A stretch of 64,000 nt of DNA from Fen-1245 sp963835535 (GCA_963835535.1 CAWIFL010000005.1:186001-250000), one strand, 5' to 3'; positions 54,595 to 63,916 are shown, numbered from the stretch's first letter. The notes: generated by a model not told the origin, from the letters alone. Numbers and translations: made by a program.

Positions 54595-55937
54595 CAGCGG
54601 GTCGTCGGTGCGTCCTCGACCGTGCTCTGGCCGAGGAGATGGGTGAAGACGTTCTCTTCCGTCATGGATCGCTCCATTTCGCGCAGCCTTCCGGCCTTCT
54701 CCAACGTCGCCCGGACGGCGGCGGGGGTTTCGCCGCGGCGCCGCGCGAGCTCGGCGATCCGGGCGTCCAACGCTTCGGCCGTGGCGTGCAGCTTGGCCTG
54801 CTCGGCCACCGCCTCGACGATGAGGTCGCGGCGCACGCCGGCCTCGGCCACGGGGCGGAACTCGGCGGCGAACCGGCCGCGCTGGTCCTCGGGCACGCCG
54901 TAGGCGGCGATGTACGCGGCAATCGCCCGGTCCATCAGGGAGGGCGGCACCGAGACGTTGTTGGCCGCCGCGATCTGGTCGATCAGCTCGCTGCGGACCC
55001 GGGCGTCGGCCTCGCGCTTGGCCTCCGCCTCGAGGTCGGTCCGGATCGCGGCCTTGAGCGCGTCCACCGATTCGAACTCCCCGACCTCCCGTGCGAACTC
55101 GTCGGTCAGCACCGGGAGCTCCATGCGCTTGACCTCGCCGAGGGTGACCCGCACGCGGCGGCTCTGGCCGCGCTTGGTGGCGTCGGGGTGGTCGTCGGGG
55201 AAGCGGAGGCTGCCCTCCCAGCTCTGGCCGGGGTCGAGCTCCATGAGCCGGCTCTCGAGCTCGGGGAGCGCGCGCCCCTGACCGAGCACGAAGCGGACGG
55301 GCTCCTGGGGCTCCGCGCGCGCGGTGGCGCTCGTGCCCGAGCGGAATCCAGCGGGCGGCGCATCGGAAGTGTCGTTTGCCCTTCGGTCCGTGTCCGGCGC
55401 GGCCTCGTCGAGGTTGACGATGGTCGCCTCCACGAGGTCCCCCGGCTTCGCGCGGTCCGGGGCCGGCACCCACGGCGCGCGCTGCTCCCGGATCTGCTGG
55501 AGCTGCGCGTCCGCCATCTCGTCGGTGACGCCCTGCACCTGGCGCGTGAGGCGGAACCCGCCCAGTCGCGCCAGCGTGATCTCCGGCTTCACGTCCACCA
55601 GCAGCTCGAAGGTGAGCGGCGAGCCATCCTCGAACTTCACGTTGCGGACCTGGGGATCGGCGATCGGCTTGAGCGCGTCCTGCTCCTGCGTGGCCTGCCA
55701 GGACTCGCGCAGCAGCTCCTCGATGACGCTCTGCCGGATCGCGTCGGAGTACTTGCGCCGCACCACGGCCGGCGGCACGTGGCCCTGCCGGAACCCGGGC
55801 ACCTTGAGCTGTTTGGCGTAACGGGCCGTGGTCGCGGCCTCCGCGGCGGCCACCTTCTCCGGGCTGACGGAGACGGCGTACGTGCGGCGGGCCGCGTCCT
55901 GGCTCTGGGGTGTGATCTCGATGCCGGTCGTTGTCAT
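54594..55937 (-). CDS. tig: Trigger factor with a repeat-derived insertion in the PPIase domain
   Basis: Ribosome-bound chaperone and prolyl isomerase. 447 residues. The ribosome-binding signature KVPGFRQGHVPPAVV is at about residues 45-59, the FKBP-like domain at about 155-255 (GDLVEATIVNLDE ... VRFVLGQGRALPELES), and the C-terminal arms follow. Residues about 179-205 (PDTDRRANDTSDAPPAGF onward) are extra relative to the family and coincide exactly with an 80-base repeat also found upstream of the tRNA-Leu gene. The ATG is two bases after the mature 3' end of that tRNA, with no Shine-Dalgarno. Confidence 0.95.
   Translation of the reverse strand: MTTTGIEITPQSQDAARRTYAVSVSPEKVAAAEAATTARYAKQLKVPGFRQGHVPPAVVRRKYSDAIRQSVIEELLRESWQATQEQDALKPIADPQVRNVKFEDGSPLTFELLVDVKPEITLARLGGFRLTRQVQGVTDEMADAQLQQIREQRAPWVPAPDRAKPGDLVEATIVNLDEAAPDTDRRANDTSDAPPAGFRSGTSATARAEPQEPVRFVLGQGRALPELESRLMELDPGQSWEGSLRFPDDHPDATKRGQSRRVRVTLGEVKRMELPVLTDEFAREVGEFESVDALKAAIRTDLEAEAKREADARVRSELIDQIAAANNVSVPPSLMDRAIAAYIAAYGVPEDQRGRFAAEFRPVAEAGVRRDLIVEAVAEQAKLHATAEALDARIAELARRRGETPAAVRATLEKAGRLREMERSMTEENVFTHLLGQSTVEDAPTTR
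55323..55402 (+). repeat. 80-base interspersed repeat, copy A, inside tig
   Basis: Aligned without gaps to copy B at 56026-56105 (opposite strand), 60 of 80 positions agree by hand count. The central 23 bases starting AGCGGGCGGCGC differ at one position. It encodes the extra segment of trigger factor. Confidence 0.7.
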
Positions 55938-55939
55938 AG

Positions 55940-56021
55940 TGCGAAAGGGGGGACTCGAACCCCCACGGGTTTCCCCACGGGCGCCTAAGGCCCGCGCGTC
56001 TGCCAGTTCCGCCACTTTCGC
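55940..56021 (-). tRNA. tRNA-Leu, anticodon UAG
   Basis: 82 bases on the minus strand. Acceptor arms GCGAAAG and CTTTCGC pair perfectly, with discriminator A and no encoded CCA. The anticodon stem CGGGC/GCCCG encloses loop CTTAGGC, giving anticodon TAG (reads CUA). A long variable arm between anticodon and T arms and the T loop GGTTCGAGTCC fit a class II leucine tRNA. The trigger factor ATG begins two bases after the discriminator. Confidence 0.95.
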
Positions 56022-56025
56022 GTGC

Positions 56026-56105
56026 CCGCGCCGGACGGGTGCGGAATCGGGCACAACACTTCCGAAGCGCCGCCCGCTCGATGCTGCCTTGGCGCGAGTG
56101 CCACC
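56026..56105 (-). repeat. 80-base interspersed repeat, copy B, upstream of tRNA-Leu
   Basis: Inverted relative to copy A and ending four bases before the tRNA 5' end. The core GGCGGCGCTTCGGAAGTGT is shared with one mismatch. It fills most of the htrA-tRNA interval. Confidence 0.7.
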
Positions 56106-56130
56106 CAAGATAACCGCCGGGCCCACGGAC

Positions 56131-56159
56131 GACGAGCGCCCGCGGCGCGGGCGCTCGTC
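56131..56159 (-). terminator. 13-bp hairpin after htrA, possible terminator
   Basis: Arms GACGAGCGCCCGC and GCGGGCGCTCGTC pair perfectly around a 3-base loop, 26 bases beyond the htrA stop. There is no U tract, so it may be a 3' stabiliser or Rho-associated structure. Confidence 0.5.
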
Positions 56160-56184
56160 CGGCTGCGGAACCGCGCGGGCGGCT

Positions 56185-57735
<1,551 letters not shown>

Positions 57736-57794
57736 ACATCACCCTCCGTGGAATGCGCCGAGGTTCTCTACTACCCGTCACCGGGCGTCCGGTT

Positions 57795-59732
57795 CTACTT
57801 GTTGCCGGACGGCTTGGACTCGTCCACGATCTCGTAGTCGGCGTCGACGACGTCTTCCTTCTTGGGCTCGGAAGCTGGCCCGGCGCCCGCGCCGCCGCCC
57901 GGGGGCTCGGCGGCCCCGCTGCTTCCGGCGGTCTGGCTCTGATAGAGCGACCGTCCCGCCTCGCTGTAGGCGCCCTGCAGCGCCTCCGCCGCCTTCCGGA
58001 TCTCGCCGGCATCGCCCGCGCGCAGCGCCTTCTTCGCGCCGTCCACCGCCTCCTCCAGCCGCTTCTTCAGGGAGGCCTCGAGCTTGTCCGACCACTCCTT
58101 CGAGTTCTTCTCCACGTCGTACACCAGCGCGTCGAGGCGGTTGCGCGTCTCGATCTCCTCGCGCCGCTTCTTGTCGTCCTGGGCGTGCTCCTCCGCCGCC
58201 TTCACCATCTTCTCGATTTCCTTGTCGCCCAGGCCGGACGAGGCCTCGATCCGGATCTTCTGCTCCTTGCTCGTCGCCTTGTCCTTCGCGGTGACGTGCA
58301 GGATGCCGTTGGCGTCGATGTCGAACGTCACCTCGATCTGCGGCATGCCGCGCGGGGCCGGCGGGATGCCCGTGAGCTGGAACTTGCCGATCGTCCGGTT
58401 GTCGAGCGCCATCTCCCGCTCGCCCTGCAGCACGTGGATCTCGACCGTGGTCTGGTTGTCGTCGGCGGTCGAGAACACCTCCGACCGCTTGGTCGGGATC
58501 GTCGTGTTCCGCGGGATCAGCACCGTGGTCACGCCGCCCAGCGTCTCGATGCCGAGCGAGAGCGGCGTCACGTCGAGCAGCAGGATGTCCTTCACCTCGC
58601 CCGCCAGCACGCCGCCCTGGATCGCGGCGCCGATCGCCACCACCTCGTCGGGGTTGACGCCCTTGTGCGGCTCCTTACCGAAGAAGTCCTTCACGATTTC
58701 CTGGACCTTCGGCATCCGCGTCTGGCCACCGACCAGGATCACTTCGTCCACGCCCGACGGCTGCAGGCTCGCGTCCGCCAGCGCCTTCTTCATCGGCTCC
58801 AGCGTGCGCCGCACCAGGTCGTCCACCAGCTGCTCGAGCTTGGCCCGCGTCAGCGTGAGGTTGAGGTGCTTCGGGCCGGCCTGGTCCGCGGTGATGAACG
58901 GCAGGTTGATCTCCGTCTGCATCACCGTCGACAGCTCGCACTTGGCCTTCTCCGCGGCCTCCTTCAGGCGCTGGAGCGCCATCGGGTCCTTGGAGAGATC
59001 GATCCCCTGGTCCCGCTTGAACTCCGCCACCAGCCACTCGATCACCCGCTGGTCGAAGTCGTCGCCGCCCAGGTGCGTGTCGCCGTTCGTGCTCTTGACC
59101 TCGAACACGCCTTCGGCCAGCTCGAGGATCGAGATGTCGTAGGTCCCGCCGCCCAGGTCGTAGACCGCGACCTTGTGCTCCTTCTTCTTGTCCATCCCAT
59201 ACGCCAGCGCCGAGGCCGTGGGCTCGTTGATGATCCGCACCACGTCGAGGCCGGCGATCTTCCCGGCGTCCTTCGTCGCCTGCCGCTGCGAGTCGTTGAA
59301 GTAGGCCGGCACCGTGATGACGGCCTTCTCGACCTTGTGCCCGAGATAATCCTCGGCGGTCTGCTTCATCTTCTGGAGGATCATCGCGGAGATCTCCGGC
59401 GGCGTGTACCGCTTGCCGCTGATCTCCACCGACGCGAGATCGTTCTGCCCCGGCGCCACCTTGTAGGGCACCCGCTTCATCTCCTCGACCACCTCCGGCA
59501 TCCGCCGGCCCATCAACCGCTTGATCGAGAAGACCGTGTTCGTGGGGTTGGTCACCGCCTGCCGCTTGGCCACCTGGCCGACCAACCGCTCCCCGTCCTT
59601 CGTGAACGCCACGACGGACGGCGTGGTGCGGCCGCCCTCGGCGTTCGGGATCACGACCGGATCGCCGCCCTCCATCACCGCGACGACGGAGTTCGTGGTA
59701 CCCAGGTCGATGCCGATGATCTTCTCTGCCAT
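57795..59732 (-). CDS. dnaK: Chaperone protein DnaK (Hsp70)
   Basis: 645 residues: IIGIDLGTTNSVVAVMEGG at the N-terminus, VYDLGGGTYDISILE, and VILVGGQTRMPKVQ in the ATPase domain, linker followed by the substrate-binding domain (DVTPLSLGIETLGGV), and a C-terminal tail ending VDADYEIVDES. ATG at 59732 gives the canonical N-terminus. A longer frame to 59819 lacks similarity. GGAGATGGAG precedes it. grpE and dnaJ are not in the window, and no CIRCE element was found upstream. Confidence 0.98.
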   Translation of the reverse strand: MAEKIIGIDLGTTNSVVAVMEGGDPVVIPNAEGGRTTPSVVAFTKDGERLVGQVAKRQAVTNPTNTVFSIKRLMGRRMPEVVEEMKRVPYKVAPGQNDLASVEISGKRYTPPEISAMILQKMKQTAEDYLGHKVEKAVITVPAYFNDSQRQATKDAGKIAGLDVVRIINEPTASALAYGMDKKKEHKVAVYDLGGGTYDISILELAEGVFEVKSTNGDTHLGGDDFDQRVIEWLVAEFKRDQGIDLSKDPMALQRLKEAAEKAKCELSTVMQTEINLPFITADQAGPKHLNLTLTRAKLEQLVDDLVRRTLEPMKKALADASLQPSGVDEVILVGGQTRMPKVQEIVKDFFGKEPHKGVNPDEVVAIGAAIQGGVLAGEVKDILLLDVTPLSLGIETLGGVTTVLIPRNTTIPTKRSEVFSTADDNQTTVEIHVLQGEREMALDNRTIGKFQLTGIPPAPRGMPQIEVTFDIDANGILHVTAKDKATSKEQKIRIEASSGLGDKEIEKMVKAAEEHAQDDKKRREEIETRNRLDALVYDVEKNSKEWSDKLEASLKKRLEEAVDGAKKALRAGDAGEIRKAAEALQGAYSEAGRSLYQSQTAGSSGAAEPPGGGAGAGPASEPKKEDVVDADYEIVDESKPSGNK

Positions 59733-59859
59733 GGCTCCATCTCCGAACGCAACTAGGGTGGATGTGCGAGAAGCGCTTATGGTCGCAGGAGCAAGGGGCG
59801 TGCCCCATATCTCTGCCATTTCGGCAGGGCGCTAAGGTCTTGTCACGCTTGGTGGTGCG

Positions 59860-59887
59860 TTGACTTGCCCCCCGACCGGATTAGGTT
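59860..59887 (+). promoter_or_regulatory. Predicted promoter for the rhomboid/microcompartment operon
   Basis: TTGACT at 59860-59865 and TAGGTT at 59882-59887, spacer 16. The rhomboid GTG at 59894 is six bases past the -10 with no Shine-Dalgarno, implying a leaderless transcript. Confidence 0.45.
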
Positions 59888-59893
59888 GAGCGA

Positions 59894-60658
59894 GTGATCC
59901 CCTACCGGGACGAGAACCCGACCCTCAAGGCGCCGGTAGTGACGTACGCCATCGTGGCGTTGAACGTTCTGGTGTGGGTCGTGGTGCAGGGCGCGGGGCT
60001 GGGCTACCCGCTGGCCAAATCGGTGTGCGAGCTGGGGCTGATCCCGGGGGAGCTGACCGGCCGAGTGGTGGCGGGGACGGCGGTCGCGATGGGGCCCGGC
60101 CTGGTGTGCGAGATGGACGCGGGGCGCGGCTACTTCCACGTGATCTCGTCGATGTTCCTGCACGGCTCGTGGATGCACATCATCATGAACATGTGGTTCT
60201 TCTGGATCTTCGGGAACAACGTCGAGGACTCGATGGGGCGCCTCCGCTTCATCGTGTTCTACCTGATGTGCGGCATCGCGGCGGCGCTGGCCCAGGTCGC
60301 GATGGACCCCGCCTCGCCCGTGCCGGTGGTGGGGGCCTCGGGGGCGATCAGCGGTGTGATGGGGGCGTACCTGATCCTCTATCCGCGGGTGCGGGTCTAC
60401 ACCCTGGTGCCGCTCGGCTTCTTCCTGACCACGATCGCGCTGCCGGCGTGGGCGATGCTCGGCTACTGGATCCTGCTCCAGTTCCTCGGCGCGCTGCCGG
60501 CCGTCGCCGGCGCGCAGGCGGAGGCGGGCGTGGCGTTCTGGGCGCATATTGGGGGCTTCATCGTGGGGGCGGCGACCATCCGACTGTTCGCGCGGTCGGA
60601 CTATCTGCGGTCGCGCCTGCAGCATCCGTGGGCGCCTCAGAGCGTCCGGTGGGGATAG
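59894..60658 (+). CDS. Rhomboid-family intramembrane serine protease
   Basis: 254 residues with about six membrane helices. The catalytic Ser is in VVGASGAISGVMGAY near residue 150 and the partner His in FWAHIGGFIVGA near residue 218. MFLHGSWMHIIMNMWFFWIFG is the family HxxxN motif region. It cleaves membrane proteins within the bilayer. Unusually, it ends one base before the first of two microcompartment vertex protein genes. Confidence 0.93.
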   Translation: MIPYRDENPTLKAPVVTYAIVALNVLVWVVVQGAGLGYPLAKSVCELGLIPGELTGRVVAGTAVAMGPGLVCEMDAGRGYFHVISSMFLHGSWMHIIMNMWFFWIFGNNVEDSMGRLRFIVFYLMCGIAAALAQVAMDPASPVPVVGASGAISGVMGAYLILYPRVRVYTLVPLGFFLTTIALPAWAMLGYWILLQFLGALPAVAGAQAEAGVAFWAHIGGFIVGAATIRLFARSDYLRSRLQHPWAPQSVRWG

Positions 60659-60659
60659 C

Positions 60660-60959
60660 ATGTATCTAGCGCGCATCGTCGGGCGGGTCGTGTCCACGCA
60701 GAAGCAGGACACGCTGAAGGCGATCCCGCTGCAGTGGCTGCAGCCGGTGGACGCGGCGCTCCAGGACCGGGGCGCGCCCCTGGTGGCCGCGGACACCTTC
60801 GGCCTCGGGCCCGGGGAGCTGTGCTACTTCATCACCGCGCGTGAGGCGTCGATCGCGCTGTGGAAGCTCGACGTGGCGGTCGACGCAGCCGTTGTCGGGA
60901 AGGTCGAGAGAATCGATCTGGGTGAGAAGAAAGAGGTGAGAGGTGAGACGGACAGGTGA
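60660..60959 (+). CDS. EutN/CcmL-type microcompartment vertex (BMC-P) protein 1
   Basis: 99 residues. MYLARIVGRVVSTQKQDTLKA is the pentamer-family N-terminus and ALWKLDVAVDAAVVGKVERIDL the C-terminal strand. BMC-P pentamers cap the vertices of protein shells around metabolic enzymes. The last ten residues, rich in Lys, Glu and Arg, are encoded by the start of a GTGAGA-repeat region. No hexameric shell (BMC-H) gene is in the window. Confidence 0.93.
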   Translation: MYLARIVGRVVSTQKQDTLKAIPLQWLQPVDAALQDRGAPLVAADTFGLGPGELCYFITAREASIALWKLDVAVDAAVVGKVERIDLGEKKEVRGETDR

Positions 60960-61091
60960 GACGTGAGAGGGTGAGGGGCGTGAGAGGTGAGAAGGGAACG
61001 GCGTGAGAGGGGCGGGCGGCATCCGTCTCACGCCCTGGCCCTCTCACTTCTCGCGCCGGTGCCCCCCTCACGTCTCACCTGTCCGTCTCAC
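60943..61091. repeat. 25-bp perfect inverted repeat in a GTGAGA-rich interval
   Basis: The left arm at 60943-60967 begins GTGAGACGGACAGG and its exact reverse complement lies at 61067-61091, 99 bases apart. Many further GTGAGA(C/G)G units flank both arms. The interval separates the two BMC-P genes and contains no gene. Confidence 0.8.
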
Positions 61092-61121
61092 GTCTCACGC
61101 CTCACCTCTCACGGGGGTGCC

Positions 61122-61406
61122 ATGTATCTGGCCACTGTGGTCGGGGATGTCGTAAGCACGCATAAGAACGAACGTCTACAGGGGAAGAAGCTGCTCCTCG
61201 TGCGGCGGCTCGATCTCGAGATGCAACCCGAAGGGGTGGAGGTCATCGCCCTCGACGTCGTGGACGCCGGCGTGGGCGACAAGGTGCTGGTGGTGCAGGA
61301 AGGATCGTCGGCGCGCAAGATCTTCGACGATCCCTGGCTCCCGGTCCAGGCCGTGATCGTGGGCGTGCTGGATCGCGTCGACGTCAAGGGGAAGCAGGTC
61401 CTATGA
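61122..61406 (+). CDS. EutN/CcmL-type microcompartment vertex (BMC-P) protein 2
   Basis: 94 residues starting MYLATVVGDVVSTHKNERLQ, with DVVDAGVGDKVLVVQEGSSAR in the middle and AVIVGVLDRVDV at the end, all typical of EutN/CcmL. It differs clearly from the first copy, so the two may form different vertices or heteromers. Its stop overlaps the deoC-like start (ATGA). Confidence 0.93.
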   Translation: MYLATVVGDVVSTHKNERLQGKKLLLVRRLDLEMQPEGVEVIALDVVDAGVGDKVLVVQEGSSARKIFDDPWLPVQAVIVGVLDRVDVKGKQVL

Positions 61407-62434
61407 ACGATCGGGAACTCGACGACATCGCGGCGGAAGTGGTCCGACGGCTGCTGGCAGGGCAGAGAACCGTTGCGCAGGCGGCGAAGTCGGCAGTGGT
61501 TCCCAGACGACAGCCGTTGGAAGCAGTAGCCTCTGCCGTGCCTCCGCGCCCCCGTGCCTCCGTGCCCGCCGTCTCGGGTGCGTCCGAGCGTCCTGTCGAC
61601 GAGACGTCCGCGCGTCCGTTGGAAGACGTATCCTGGCGCGGGCCGCGGATGCTCGCGGCGTGGACGCCGGCGGCGGGCGCGCGGCGGGTCGCCGACTTCG
61701 TGGATCACACCCTGCTCAAGGCCGAGGCCACGCGGAAGGACATCCTGAAGCTCTGCGCCGAGGCGCGCGAGCACCGGTTCGCCGCGGTGTGCGTCAACCC
61801 GAGCTGGGTGGAGCTGTGCGCCCGGGAGCTGTCGGGGACCGCAGTGGCGGTGGCGAGCGTGTGCGGCTTCCCGCTGGGGGCGACCACGTCGCGCACCAAG
61901 GCGTCCGAGGCCAGCGAGGTGGTCTCCCGCGGGGCGACCGAGGTGGACATGGTGGCCGCGCTCGGGCGCATCAAGGGCGGCGAGTGGGGTGACGTCGAGG
62001 CCGACATCCGCGGTGTGGTCGAAGCGTCGCGCGGCGCGCTGGTCAAGGTGATCATCGAGAGCGCGATCCTCACGCCGGAGGAGATTGTGAAGGCGTCCGC
62101 GGTCGCGAAGCTCGCCGGCGCGCGCTTCGTGAAGACGTCCACGGGCTTCCACGCGGCGGGCGGCGCGACGACGGAAGCGGTGCGGCTGATGCGCCTGGCG
62201 GTGGGCGACGATCTCGGGGTCAAGGCGGCGGGGGGCGTGCGGGACTGCGCGACGGCGCTGGCGATGATCGGCGCGGGGGCGAGCCGGATCGGGACGTCGA
62301 GCGGCGTGAGCTTCGTCGGCTGCCTGGGGCCGGAGCCGCTGTCCCTCGCCGAGCTGCTGAAGCAGCCCGAGGCGCATGCGTCCTCGTGCCGGAGCGGCAC
62401 GTGCGCCGTGCCGGCGGGGGGCCAGCTCTACTAG
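61403..62434 (+). CDS. deoC: Deoxyribose-phosphate aldolase with N-terminal encapsulation-like extension
   Basis: 343 residues, about 100 longer than ordinary DeoC. The aldolase core starts near residue 97 (FVDHTLLKAEAT) with the Schiff-base Lys244 in FVKTSTGFHAAGG and proton-relay Lys274 in GVKAAGGVRD. Residues 1-20 (DRELDDIAAEVVRRLLAG) form an amphipathic helix like microcompartment encapsulation peptides, followed by an Ala/Pro linker with a GTGCCTCC-repeat coding stretch. The C-terminus carries two cysteines (SSCRSGTCA). Likely cargo of the shell made by the adjacent BMC-P proteins. The reaction yields glyceraldehyde-3-phosphate and acetaldehyde. Confidence 0.93.
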   Translation: MNDRELDDIAAEVVRRLLAGQRTVAQAAKSAVVPRRQPLEAVASAVPPRPRASVPAVSGASERPVDETSARPLEDVSWRGPRMLAAWTPAAGARRVADFVDHTLLKAEATRKDILKLCAEAREHRFAAVCVNPSWVELCARELSGTAVAVASVCGFPLGATTSRTKASEASEVVSRGATEVDMVAALGRIKGGEWGDVEADIRGVVEASRGALVKVIIESAILTPEEIVKASAVAKLAGARFVKTSTGFHAAGGATTEAVRLMRLAVGDDLGVKAAGGVRDCATALAMIGAGASRIGTSSGVSFVGCLGPEPLSLAELLKQPEAHASSCRSGTCAVPAGGQLY

Positions 62435-62628
62435 GACGCCCTGCCACACCGCGACGGCCGGTCGCCGCGGCTCAGCGCCGCGTTCCGCCCGTCCGCGCCG
62501 GCTACTGATACCAGACCTTTACGGTCCGTTGACGCAGACGCTGCCCCGGCGGGTGCACTGTAGATGCGTCGGCCGGCCGCTCCGTCATTCGGGGCGCGCG
62601 GCGACGCACACACTCGCCAGGGGATCGC

Positions 62629-62862
62629 ATGTCCAGCCACAAGGCTGCGGAGCACCACCGCCATGCCGCCGATCACCACGAGAAGGCGGCCCACCATCAT
62701 CGTGAAGCCGCCAAGCACCACGAGGCCGGGGATCACCACCAGGCCGCCCACCACGCGCACGTGGCCCAGGGGCATCATCTGCAGGCGACGGATCACGCCG
62801 AGGAAGCGGCGCTCGCGCATGCGCGGGCCCATGGCGACAGCTCAGAGACCGGTGACGAGTGA
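62629..62862 (+). CDS. Histidine-rich heptad-repeat protein
   Basis: 77 residues with 21 His and no Cys. A seven-residue period (AAEHHRH, AADHHEK, AAHHHRE, AAKHHEA ...) runs through residues 6-68, predicting a long amphipathic helix with a His face. Metal binding or buffering is a reasonable inference. No signal peptide. AGGGGA lies six bases before ATG. The 194-base interval upstream shows no clear gene. Confidence 0.75.
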   Translation: MSSHKAAEHHRHAADHHEKAAHHHREAAKHHEAGDHHQAAHHAHVAQGHHLQATDHAEEAALAHARAHGDSSETGDE

Positions 62863-62886
62863 GGAGGCCGTAGCGGCGGGTGGGGT

Positions 62887-63774
62887 GTGACTCTCACCCT
62901 GCCGCAGCACCTCGCGGTCGTTGCGCTTCTGGCGCTGGACGTACTCGCCAGGGGCCTGCGGTTCCGGGCGCTGGTGCCGATGCCGCTGGCTCGGGCGGTG
63001 CGCGTCACGATCTTCGGCGATGCGGCTGGAGTGCTGACGCCGGCGGGGATCGGCGCGGACCCGGTTCGGTTCGCGGCGTACCGGGGGTCGGGAGCCGCGG
63101 GTTCGGCGGTGCTCGCGGCGTTCGTCACCGAGTTCAGCCTGAGCGTCGGGGCGCTCGTCGCGGGGGCGATCATCCTCTCGGGCCTGTTCGCGGGCGCCGC
63201 CGGTGAGCTTGCGCATCGTCTCGCGGCGCTCGTCGCTCCGTCGTGGGCCGTGCGGGCGCTCGCGTTCGGGGTGCTTCCCGCCGTGATCAGCGTCGCCGCG
63301 GCGATTCGCCTCCGCCGCCGGCTGCCGCCCACGCTCGTGTATCACCTGCGGGACGTCTGGGCCGCCGTGCGGAGCGCACGGCCCGCCCTCCTCGTGATCG
63401 CGGGCGGTCTGACGCTGGTGAGCCTGGCGGCGCGCACGGCGGTCTTGCCGGTCCTCGCAGCCGGACTGCCCGGGGTGAGGGCCGGGATGTTGATCGTCGG
63501 TTCCTATCTGCTGCTTCTGGGACAGGCGGTGATTCCGACGCCCGCTGGCGCCGGGGGGGTCGAGCTGGGCTTTCTGGCGGGTTTCTCGGGGAGCCTCGCC
63601 GGTGGCGACGCGGGCCGACTGCTCCTGGCGTGGCGGTCCTATACAGTCCTGCTCGCCCTGGGGGCCGGGGTGCTGTTGCTCGCTCGCGCCGGCTGGCTGC
63701 GGCGTACGCCGATGGTGTCGCCTGGGATGCGGGACCAGGTCGGGACGGAGGTCAGCTCGTCCCCGGAGACCTGA
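62887..63774 (+). CDS. Integral membrane protein, lysylphosphatidylglycerol synthetase-like (UPF0104) flippase domain
   Basis: 295 residues with about seven to eight hydrophobic segments. LTPAGIGADPVRFAAYRGSG near residue 50 and LGQAVIPTPAGAGGVELGFLAGFSG near residue 215 match the paired loops of UPF0104/AglD/MprF-type membrane domains. These transport or modify lipids. The catalytic C-terminal domain of MprF is absent. It converges with a small lipoprotein gene, overlapping by 23 bases. Confidence 0.75.
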   Translation: MTLTLPQHLAVVALLALDVLARGLRFRALVPMPLARAVRVTIFGDAAGVLTPAGIGADPVRFAAYRGSGAAGSAVLAAFVTEFSLSVGALVAGAIILSGLFAGAAGELAHRLAALVAPSWAVRALAFGVLPAVISVAAAIRLRRRLPPTLVYHLRDVWAAVRSARPALLVIAGGLTLVSLAARTAVLPVLAAGLPGVRAGMLIVGSYLLLLGQAVIPTPAGAGGVELGFLAGFSGSLAGGDAGRLLLAWRSYTVLLALGAGVLLLARAGWLRRTPMVSPGMRDQVGTEVSSSPET

Positions 63775-63916
63775 CGAAGCGGAAGAGGCAGTGGCCTTCC
63801 GCACACGAGATGGCCACGTCCCTGCCGGCCGCGGACGCCCGATCCCGGGCGGCGCCGTCGGCTCCGGAGGCGCACCCGGTCACGGCCAGCAGCAAGACGA
63901 GAACGACGCCTCTCAC
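63752..63916 (-). CDS. Small lipoprotein of unknown function
   Basis: 54 residues. GTG at 63916 is preceded by AGGA. The N-terminus RGVVLVLLLAVTGC gives a lipobox with Cys15. The mature part is short and polar with two further cysteines in SCAEGHC. It follows a partial upstream gene by six bases and overlaps the convergent UPF0104-like gene. Confidence 0.5.
   Translation of the reverse strand: MRGVVLVLLLAVTGCASGADGAARDRASAAGRDVAISCAEGHCLFRFVRSPGTS

Noticed and set aside
59806..59816. CCCCATATCT on the plus strand, resembling a sigma32 -10 box near dnaK
   Set aside because: It points away from dnaK, and no CTTGAAA-like -35 lies at proper spacing.
59733..59819. Upstream extension of DnaK
   Set aside because: DnaK homologues begin at the AEKIIGIDLG position, where ATG 59732 has a good ribosome binding site.
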